A stretch of DNA of 11,633 nucleotides, from assembly GCA_023145485.1 (NCBI GenBank), contig JAGLDT010000014.1:1-11633 (forward strand), written 5' to 3'. This document shows positions 6,132 through 11,633 of the stretch, in pieces. A program made the position numbers and the translations under genes. This stretch comes from Cocleimonas sp. GTDB taxonomy: Bacteria; Pseudomonadota; Gammaproteobacteria; Thiotrichales; Thiotrichaceae. Within the stretch, counting starts at the first letter, position 1; the number at the start of each line of letters is the position of its first letter. The notes beneath the pieces are model-generated. The model made no database searches. It was not told where the DNA came from and saw only the letters and a list, made by a program, of their open reading frames with translations.

Positions 6132-6195
6132 GCTTTTTTATCAAAAACATATCCTGAGGGGAAAACCAAAGAGCCACTTTTTTTGATAAAAAAGC
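6132..6195. repeat. 64-bp element bounded by a perfect 16-bp inverted repeat
   Basis: GCTTTTTTATCAAAAA (6132-6147) and TTTTTGATAAAAAAGC (6180-6195) are exact reverse complements around 32 nt. It lies 36 bp after the bioA stop and well upstream of the membrane-protein gene. It could be a long AT-rich transcript-end hairpin for bioA, or a tiny non-autonomous element with terminal inverted repeats. No flanking target-site duplication is visible (left flank ccaatg, right flank tgtctt). The stem is AT-rich with G-C pairs only near the outer end and in the ATC/GAT core, unlike a classic intrinsic terminator. Confidence 0.6.
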
Positions 6196-6230
6196 TGTCT
6201 TTCACGAAAATTATGGAAGAGCCAAAAAGC

Positions 6231-7526
6231 CTAAGCAATATTATCAGAAAATTCTTTCACGACTTGATAAACTGCTTGCGTTAATTTGTGCAATTCCTGT
6301 TTGCTAATAATATAAGGTGGCATGAGATAAACGAGTTTATTAAAAGGTCGTATCCACACGCCAAGTTCTACAAAGCGGGGTTGCATCCAGAAAATATCAA
6401 CGGGATGGTGTAGTTCAACAATGCCAATGGCTCCTTTACAGCGCACGTCTTTAACCATATTCAAATCAGCGCAGGGGGCTAATTCTGTTTTTAATTGTTG
6501 CTCGATAGAGGCGATCTTTTGTTGCCAATTGGATTGAAGTAGTAAGTCAATGCTTGCATTGGCAACACTACAGGCGAGTGGATTTGCCATAAAGGTAGGG
6601 CCATGCATTAAGACGCCCTGTTTATCTGCACTAATTCCTTTTGCTACTTGAGTACTAGCAAGGGTGGCGGCGAGTGTCATATAACCGCCTGTTAATGTTT
6701 TTCCTAATACTAAAATATCAGGTTCAATATCGGCTTGTTGATAGGCAAAGAAACTACCTGTGCGACCAAACCCTGTGGCAATTTCATCGAGAATTAACAG
6801 AATATTATGCTGTTTGCAAAGTTGGCTTACTTGGCGTAAATACTCAGCGCAATAGATTCGCATTCCCCCTGCATTTTGTACGATTGGTTCTAAAATAACG
6901 GCAGCGATTTGCTGTTTATTTTCAATCAATGCTTGTTCAAAAGAGGCTATCATTTCAGCCTTCCAGTCCTCTTCTGGTTTGCAGTTAGGTGCTTCAACAA
7001 AAATATTTTCTGCCAGTCGGTGGGTAAACATCTCATGCATACCATTGACGGGATCACACACCGACATCGCGCCAAAAGTATCCCCATGATACCCGTTGCG
7101 TACGGTTAGTAGCTTATGCTTTTCAGGTTTACCTTGAGCCACCCAATACTGCAATGCCATTTTAATCGAGACTTCAACAGCTACTGAACCAGAATCAGCA
7201 AAGAAAACGTGTTGTAGATTGTCAGCGGTTAAATCGATGAGTTTCTTTGCCAATTTCACCGCAGGTCGGTGAGTTAAACCACCAAACATCACATGCGACA
7301 TTTTTTGCAATTGATCCGTGACTGCCTGATTTAAAACAGGGTGATTATAACCATGAATGCACGTCCACCATGACGACATGCCATCAATCAATTGTTCCCC
7401 TGTTTCAAGTGTTAGCGTTACTCCTTGTGCCGAAGCAACCACAAACACAGGGCTGGGATTTAATAGACTGGTATAGGGATGCCAAATATGTTGTTTGTCG
7501 TACTGACACAGTTCGTTATGATTCAT
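6231..7526 (-). CDS. bioA: Adenosylmethionine--8-amino-7-oxononanoate aminotransferase (BioA)
   Basis: A PLP-dependent class III aminotransferase that converts 8-amino-7-oxononanoate to 7,8-diaminononanoate, using S-adenosylmethionine as amino donor in biotin synthesis. The 431 residues match E. coli BioA (429). Diagnostic sites are HIWHPYTS at 13-20 with the substrate-contacting Y18, the SSWW substrate pocket at 51-54, DSGSVAVEV at 111-119, GYHGDT at 145-150, cofactor-binding D247 in LILDEIATGFGRTG, and the Schiff-base lysine K276 in VLGKTLTGG. The HPYT/SSWW combination separates it from other class III enzymes. No bioB, F, C or D gene is nearby. No Shine-Dalgarno precedes the ATG. A TTGCAA/TATAAT pair inside the end of the upstream gene may drive it with a very short leader. 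It starts 15 bp after that gene's stop. Confidence 0.97.
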   Translation of the reverse strand: MNHNELCQYDKQHIWHPYTSLLNPSPVFVVASAQGVTLTLETGEQLIDGMSSWWTCIHGYNHPVLNQAVTDQLQKMSHVMFGGLTHRPAVKLAKKLIDLTADNLQHVFFADSGSVAVEVSIKMALQYWVAQGKPEKHKLLTVRNGYHGDTFGAMSVCDPVNGMHEMFTHRLAENIFVEAPNCKPEEDWKAEMIASFEQALIENKQQIAAVILEPIVQNAGGMRIYCAEYLRQVSQLCKQHNILLILDEIATGFGRTGSFFAYQQADIEPDILVLGKTLTGGYMTLAATLASTQVAKGISADKQGVLMHGPTFMANPLACSVANASIDLLLQSNWQQKIASIEQQLKTELAPCADLNMVKDVRCKGAIGIVELHHPVDIFWMQPRFVELGVWIRPFNKLVYLMPPYIISKQELHKLTQAVYQVVKEFSDNIA

Positions 7527-7540
7527 TAATAGTGGCCAAA

Positions 7541-7568
7541 ATTATAGGTTCTGTTCTCTCGTTTGCAA
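7541..7568 (-). promoter_or_regulatory. Candidate bioA promoter inside the 3' end of the DUF2279 gene
   Basis: On the minus strand, TTGCAA (7563-7568) and a perfect TATAAT (7541-7546) are 16 bp apart. Only 14 nt separate the -10 from the bioA ATG, so initiation near 7534 would leave a leader of about 8 nt. That would agree with the absence of a Shine-Dalgarno. The TAA stop of the upstream gene is part of the -10. No BirA-like operator is recognisable. Confidence 0.4.
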
Positions 7569-8420
7569 TGAGCTAGTGGTATAAATACCGGGCATTTGAT
7601 AGTAGCGGAAAAAATTATCAGCCTGATTAAGCCATTCGCTATCGCTGTGTTTCTTCAGTGGTTTAAACAGAACTTCTGATAAATCTAAACCAATGCCAGC
7701 GTATACTTTTGCTTTTTTCTTTTTAAAATAAGGGCGATCTGCTTTTTTAAAGCCTTCTGCATGATAGCCAAGTTGTAGCTCTAGGTATTTAAGGGGTGTG
7801 GTGTTAAGTTGTTTAACCCCCCCTAGCTTGAAGACGGCGGAGTAGTTGTAACCTGTGTAATCGGTAATGGGATGCCCTGTGTCAGCTTTGCTACGATGAT
7901 ATTCTACCCTAAGGTCTAGTTTATTTCTTAATCCTGGAACCGTATTTTTAAGATAGGAGATGCCGATGCCTGTGCTATTCATAATCAGGTCTTCATAAGA
8001 GAATCCATGATCATTAGAAACACCATCAAAGGTTTCAACCAGTAACATTAATCCACCTGAAAAAATGGCACCTTTAAGGGCTGCATCGTTAAGATTGCCT
8101 GTTTTTTCATAAAGACGATTGGTTAAAAACTCATCCATAATGTAAGTAGAGTAAAGGTGCCCTAATTTATCCGCCCCCCCACTGCCTGTCTTCATACCAA
8201 ACCAGTTTTCATCATTGAATTTAAAGGATGAAGAGCTTCCCCACTCCCACTCCTTTAACCCCAAGTAAAGAATTCCACCCGTTAGTCCACCTAACTCCCA
8301 CTTTAATTCGCTCGCTGCTTCTCCTAAGGTTAAGCGTTTATTGGTATCAGCAATGACTTCTGCATGGTAAGTAAAAAGTGAAAGCAATGAGCACGCCAGT
8401 ATCGTTTTTATTATCGTCAT
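7542..8420 (-). CDS. Exported DUF2279-type protein of unknown function
   Basis: A 292-residue protein with an N-terminal signal peptide (MTIIKTILACSLLSLFTYHAEVIA, cleavage near 24). C10 is not in a good lipobox (ILAC), so a lipid anchor is doubtful. The central region fits the DUF2279/YfiM pattern: GGADKLGHLYSTYIMDE at about 81-97, then a hydrophobic stretch with 'LMLLVETFDG' and the 'FSYEDLIMNSTGIGISYL' segment, compared with YfiM's DKAQH...KELWD...WKDFAWDVAG. The function of this family is unknown. The C-terminal third has alternating polar/aromatic stretches (YSAVFKLGG, LELQLGYHAEG, KVYAGIGLDLS) that look like beta strands, possibly outer-membrane associated (inference). An in-frame GTG at 8432 is an alternative start; neither start has a strong Shine-Dalgarno. 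It lies 106 bp after the DUF255 gene and 15 bp before bioA. Confidence 0.72.
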   Translation of the reverse strand: MTIIKTILACSLLSLFTYHAEVIADTNKRLTLGEAASELKWELGGLTGGILYLGLKEWEWGSSSSFKFNDENWFGMKTGSGGADKLGHLYSTYIMDEFLTNRLYEKTGNLNDAALKGAIFSGGLMLLVETFDGVSNDHGFSYEDLIMNSTGIGISYLKNTVPGLRNKLDLRVEYHRSKADTGHPITDYTGYNYSAVFKLGGVKQLNTTPLKYLELQLGYHAEGFKKADRPYFKKKKAKVYAGIGLDLSEVLFKPLKKHSDSEWLNQADNFFRYYQMPGIYTTSSLQTREQNL

Positions 8421-8453
8421 TATTAAAAGCACTCTAGGGGAAAATAAAAGCTA

Positions 8454-8482
8454 ATTATAATGATTAACTACAGGTCTTGCAG
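8454..8482 (-). promoter_or_regulatory. Candidate sigma-70 promoter for the DUF2279 gene
   Basis: On the minus strand, CTGCAA (8477-8482) and a perfect TATAAT (8454-8459) are 17 bp apart. Initiation near 8447 gives a leader of about 27 nt to the ATG at 8420. Position and spacing are good; the -35 matches TTGACA at 3 of 6 bases. Confidence 0.42.
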
Positions 8483-8526
8483 GATATTTAAGACTATGCT
8501 GAGAACGGTGTTATATCGTATACATT

Positions 8527-10326
8527 CTAGCGATAGCCCAAAGAAAAACCGATAATGGAGGCATAGGCGTAAGGGTCCACCTCTACGGAACGGGTTGAGT
8601 TACCCAATACGCGCGCTATGTTTCTGCGTAAAGAGGCATCATCTGTTAACTGACTAGCGGTTAATAAAAAATACTCAGCAGAGGGAATTGCACCATCTTG
8701 TAAATGACTGAGTTTGGTTCCGTTGGGCAATAAGCTACGGGTTGTTTCTATCCATACGCCGTCTTTATAAAAAATCTTCCATGCGGTGCGAGCAATGGCT
8801 AAACCCGTTTGCATCGCTTTTTTATCCCCTGTTGATTTCCCCCAAGATAACAAGCCCCATGATACGGCGGCGTAATCATCGAGTGTGCCTGGCGTTGCAT
8901 CTGCCGCTGACTTTCTTAATATATTGCCATTCCATAAGCTTTGTAAAAATAAAGCGAGTTTATCCCCATAGGGATGCAATGACGGGTCGTAGCTCGAACC
9001 TTTTGCGAAAGCGCCAAGTAACATGCCATTTTGTGAGGCGAGTAGTTTGGTGTCTCTGGGTAAACCTCGATGTTTATTACGGTAAGCTTTTAATTTATTT
9101 CTTAATGCTTTGAGTTGCTTTTCTAATAAATTGACGGGTGTTCCCATTGTCTTAGCCATTTCAGTAATTGAATTTTCACGTCGTGGTAAATTACCTGCGG
9201 GTAGTTCATTGGTTTGATTTAAATTCCAGATTTTATAGGCTAAGTTTAATTCTTGTTTATCGAGAATTTTAGGTAATTCATGGCGTGACCAAAGATAAAA
9301 TCCTCCTTCTTCATTGTTACTATCAACCGCAGAAAGGCTGGATATATAAGCATTCCCTTTGCCCTGCATGGATTCAATGGTGAAATGTAAGGTTTCAATG
9401 GCTACTTGACGGTATTCGGGATTGTTATAACGCTCTGCTGCTTCAAAATACAAAAGTGGCATGAGGGCATTGGTATACAACATTTTTTCAAAATGCGGGG
9501 TTTCCCATGCGGGGTCTACGGTGTAGCGATAGAAGCCACCGCCTATATCATCATGCAGTCCTTTACGTGCCATTTGATTTAAGGTGAGCTTTAAAAACTC
9601 ATCAATTTCTGGCTTTTTTTGCTGTTTATTGATGGCTAATAATGCCGATAACTGCGGTGTTGAAGGGAATTTACGATTACCAAAACCACCGAGTAAAGTA
9701 TCTGCATTTTTCATAATAATTTTTTGCAGATGAGAGGCTGCTTTAGAAACATGCAAGTTTGAACTGGTGCGTTCCTGTGTTTCCAACATATTCGTGAGTG
9801 TTTCATTTCTGTTTTTCGCCATATCACCTAATGCCTGTGCATCGGTTGACCAGCGTTTTTGCAAGCGATTAAGCACCGTTGCAAAATTATCATGAGGCAT
9901 ATAGGTTGCCCCTACTAACGGATAGGCATCAGGGGTAAGAAAAACATTTAACGGCCAGCCCGCAGAACCTGTGGTGATTTGTACAAATTCGATCAATCGT
10001 TTATCCAGCACAGGGTTTAGTTCACGATCCACTTTGATAGAAATAAAATCTTTATTTAATATCGCAGCAATGGTGTTACTTTGATAACTTTCACGTTGCA
10101 TTACATGACACCAATGACAAGAAAAATAGCCAATAGAAACAAGGATGATCTTATTTTCCTTTTTCGCTTTATCTAATGCTTTTTTTCCCCATGACATCCA
10201 ATGAACGGGGTCATTACCGTGCATTGCTAGATAAGGGGATGCATTATTTTTTAGCTCATTGGCAGAAATAGAATGAGTCAAGAGTAAAAAGATAATGAAG
10301 AAAAAATAACGCGCAAATGATTTCAT
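8527..10326 (-). CDS. Exported DUF255 (YyaL/SPATA20-type) thioredoxin-like protein
   Basis: The 599-residue protein has the DUF255 architecture: a thioredoxin-like N-terminal domain (about 25-145) followed by an (alpha/alpha)6 barrel-like domain. Hallmarks are NNASPYLAMHGNDPVHWMSW at 27-46, the active-site-like C70-H-W-C73 with HVM, IKVDRELNP at 97-105, cis-proline GWPLNVFLTPD at 123-133, GGGFYRYTVDPAWETPHFEKMLY at 262-284 and EEGGFYLW at 339-346. The molecular function of the family is not established. Residues 1-22 form a signal peptide (LTHSISA then NELKN), so it should act in the periplasm, where CxxC could exchange disulfides (inference). The family 'WNG' position reads QNG (432-434), and the length is short compared with relatives of nearly 690 residues. 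I start it at the ATG at 10326; an upstream in-frame reading to 10401 crosses the likely -10 element. Confidence 0.85.
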   Translation of the reverse strand: MKSFARYFFFIIFLLLTHSISANELKNNASPYLAMHGNDPVHWMSWGKKALDKAKKENKIILVSIGYFSCHWCHVMQRESYQSNTIAAILNKDFISIKVDRELNPVLDKRLIEFVQITTGSAGWPLNVFLTPDAYPLVGATYMPHDNFATVLNRLQKRWSTDAQALGDMAKNRNETLTNMLETQERTSSNLHVSKAASHLQKIIMKNADTLLGGFGNRKFPSTPQLSALLAINKQQKKPEIDEFLKLTLNQMARKGLHDDIGGGFYRYTVDPAWETPHFEKMLYTNALMPLLYFEAAERYNNPEYRQVAIETLHFTIESMQGKGNAYISSLSAVDSNNEEGGFYLWSRHELPKILDKQELNLAYKIWNLNQTNELPAGNLPRRENSITEMAKTMGTPVNLLEKQLKALRNKLKAYRNKHRGLPRDTKLLASQNGMLLGAFAKGSSYDPSLHPYGDKLALFLQSLWNGNILRKSAADATPGTLDDYAAVSWGLLSWGKSTGDKKAMQTGLAIARTAWKIFYKDGVWIETTRSLLPNGTKLSHLQDGAIPSAEYFLLTASQLTDDASLRRNIARVLGNSTRSVEVDPYAYASIIGFSLGYR

Positions 10327-10365
10327 TAATATCGGTCTCATAATGGATGAATAGTGAATACTCCA

Positions 10366-10371
10366 ATTATA
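10366..10371 (-). promoter_or_regulatory. Candidate -10 element for the DUF255 gene
   Basis: A perfect TATAAT on the minus strand lies about 40 bp before the chosen ATG at 10326. Initiation near 10359 would leave about 33 nt of leader. The hexamer 17 bp upstream (AACTAG) is a poor -35, and a TTGCAA sits 21 bp upstream (10393-10398), too far for normal spacing. Confidence 0.35.
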
Positions 10372-10417
10372 ACGTGTTGAACCCTTTTCTAGTTGCAACA
10401 AATCATCTAACTTATAA

Positions 10418-10440
10418 GCAAAAATGGCTTATCCAGCCAT
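10418..10440 (-). terminator. Likely intrinsic terminator of ispG
   Basis: Directly after the ispG stop codon, on the minus strand, ATGGCT (10435-10440) pairs perfectly with AGCCAT (10424-10429) around a 5-nt loop, followed by TTTTGC. The stem is only 6 bp with three G-C pairs and the T-tract is short, so it would be a modest terminator, but its position at the gene end supports the call. Confidence 0.5.
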
Positions 10441-11633
10441 CTATTGAAGATTGTAAGTTCGTTCAATATACGCATCAATCAAACCCTGAAAATCAGATGC
10501 TATTTGATCACCTTTTAATGTTACTGTTTTAACCCCGTCTTCATAGACAGGGGCAACGGGTTTTTCGCCATTGCCTGGTAAACTAATACCGATATTGGCG
10601 TGTTTGCTTTCACCAGGGCCATTCACAACACAGCCCATAACAGCGACTGACATGGTTTCTACGCCGTCATATTGCTTCCGCCAAAGTGGCATTTGATGAC
10701 GTAAATAAGACTGTATATCTTCGGCAAGGTGCTGAAAATAATCACTGCTAGTACGTCCGCAACCTGGGCAGGCAACCACTTGAGGGGTAAAAGAACGTAG
10801 CCCCATTGCTTGTAATATCTCTTGCCCGACGATGACTTCTTTTTCACGTGGCGCACCAGGTTCTGGCGTTAAGGAGATGCGAATAGTATCGCCAATCCCC
10901 TGTTGTAATAAAATAGATAATGCAGCTGTTGAGGCAACAATACCTTTGCTACCCATGCCCGCTTCGGTTAAGCCTAAATGCAATGGATAATCGCATTGCT
11001 GTGCTAAATCGTGATAAGTGCGGATAAGGCCTTGTACCCCGCTAAGTTTGCAGGAAATGATGATTTTATTATGGGGAAGACCGTATTTCTCTGCCTGTTT
11101 TGCACTGGATAAGGCTGACTCTATTAATGCATCATATTGCACTTCTTCAAGCGCCCGTGGCTGTACTAACTGTGCATTTTCATCCAGTTTTCGAGCCAAC
11201 AACTCCTGATCGATTGATCCCCAGTTAACACCAATACGCACTGCTTTATTGTATTTAACCGCAAACGCTATCATTTGAGCAAACTGTTCATCACGGCGTT
11301 TGCCACGCCCTACATTACCAGGGTTAATACGGTATTTTGCCAATGCTTTAGCGCACTCTGGCACTGCACTTAATAGCTTATGACCATTAAAGTGAAAATC
11401 ACCAATTAAGGGTACATCACAGCCCATTTTATCCAGACGTTGACGTATTTCAGGCACAGCCTCTGCTGCCTCTATATTATTAACCGTAATACGCACTAGC
11501 TCAGACCCAGCCTTCGCTAGCTCATGAATTTGTTTGACACTACGAACCACATCAGCGGTATCAGTGCTGGTCATTGACTGAACCACAATAGGAGCATCGC
11601 CCCCAACAGTGACAGTATCTATTTGGACAGTAA
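10441..11633 (-). CDS. ispG: 4-hydroxy-3-methylbut-2-en-1-yl diphosphate synthase (IspG/GcpE), 5' end missing
   Basis: Catalyses the penultimate step of the MEP isoprenoid pathway: reductive ring opening of MEcPP to HMBPP, with electrons supplied by flavodoxin or ferredoxin to a [4Fe-4S] cluster. The 396 visible residues run from TVQIDTVTVGGDAPIVVQSM to the stop; the start codon lies past the right edge. The frame stays open through that edge, so the in-frame GTG at 11586 is not the real start. The TIM-barrel part carries VQSMTSTDTADV, RITVNN and 'IGDFHFNGH'. The iron-sulfur part carries C288 and C291 (ACPGCGR) and C334 in 'GCVVNGPGE', including the conserved glutamate. It is the compact bacterial two-domain form without the plant-type insert. 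A hairpin follows the stop, so it is probably not co-transcribed with the DUF255 gene. Confidence 0.96.
   Translation of the reverse strand, partial: TVQIDTVTVGGDAPIVVQSMTSTDTADVVRSVKQIHELAKAGSELVRITVNNIEAAEAVPEIRQRLDKMGCDVPLIGDFHFNGHKLLSAVPECAKALAKYRINPGNVGRGKRRDEQFAQMIAFAVKYNKAVRIGVNWGSIDQELLARKLDENAQLVQPRALEEVQYDALIESALSSAKQAEKYGLPHNKIIISCKLSGVQGLIRTYHDLAQQCDYPLHLGLTEAGMGSKGIVASTAALSILLQQGIGDTIRISLTPEPGAPREKEVIVGQEILQAMGLRSFTPQVVACPGCGRTSSDYFQHLAEDIQSYLRHQMPLWRKQYDGVETMSVAVMGCVVNGPGESKHANIGISLPGNGEKPVAPVYEDGVKTVTLKGDQIASDFQGLIDAYIERTYNLQ

Noticed and set aside
6132..6195. The inverted repeat as a CRISPR fragment or integration site
   Set aside because: There is no direct-repeat array, no integrase or cas gene and no tRNA nearby.
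6211..6234. GAAGAGCCAAAAAGCC stretch at the bioA end as a terminator
   Set aside because: It has no stable stem on the minus strand followed by a T-tract.
8742..9113. A 123-codon plus-strand reading frame inside the DUF255 gene
   Set aside because: It is antisense to a clearly conserved protein, with low-complexity composition and no recognisable domain.
10327..10401. Extended N-terminus of the DUF255 protein up to 10401
   Set aside because: It would bury the signal peptide behind 25 residues and cross a perfect TATAAT; the start at 10326 gives a normal exported N-terminus.
11584..11586. GTG at 11586 as the ispG start
   Set aside because: The frame remains open to the right edge and the upstream residues (VGGDAPIV) are typical IspG sequence, so the gene is cut by the window.

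Overview
The window looks like chromosomal housekeeping DNA from an AT-rich gammaproteobacterium. This rests on an rpoE-rseA-rseB-rseC (algU-mucABC type) envelope-stress operon, a long HD-domain form of Cca, a proteobacterial-type IspG, and a truncated gene at the left edge whose N-terminus resembles sulfide:quinone oxidoreductase-type flavoproteins. That flavoprotein would suit a sulfur-oxidising or methanotrophic lineage, but 21 residues cannot settle the genus. I see no insertion sequences, CRISPR arrays, rRNA or tRNA genes, or phage genes.

Layout, left to right. (1) 1-65, minus: 5' end of a flavoprotein gene. (2) 66-384: divergent AT-rich intergenic region with two perfect inverted repeats and candidate promoters. 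(3) 385-1629, plus: cca, the only complete plus-strand gene. (4) 1612-4243, minus: rpoE, rseA, rseB, rseC; rseC overlaps the 3' end of cca tail to tail by 18 bp. A sigma-E-like promoter lies in the 266 bp upstream of rpoE. (5) 4510-5848, minus: a tight two-gene unit of unrecognised function, made of a two-pass membrane protein followed by an exported TPR protein. (6) 5849-6230: non-coding, with a 64-bp element bounded by a perfect 16-bp inverted repeat. (7) 6231-10326, minus: bioA, a DUF2279-type exported protein and an exported DUF255/YyaL-type thioredoxin-like protein, each with a candidate promoter. (8) 10441 to the right edge, minus: ispG, open at its 5' end, followed by a compact terminator-like hairpin.

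The best-understood group is the stress operon. RpoE is the sigma factor, RseA the membrane-bound anti-sigma factor, RseB the periplasmic protector of RseA, and RseC an inner-membrane protein with a cysteine cluster. The membrane/TPR pair just upstream, on the same strand, is the least characterised part and could be linked to envelope function, but only by position. BioA (biotin synthesis), IspG (isoprenoid precursors) and Cca (tRNA 3' ends) are unrelated housekeeping enzymes. I did not find a convincing wholly new system. The items most worth checking are the two-gene unit next to rpoE, the 64-bp inverted-repeat element, the start-codon palindrome of rpoE and the exported DUF255 protein.
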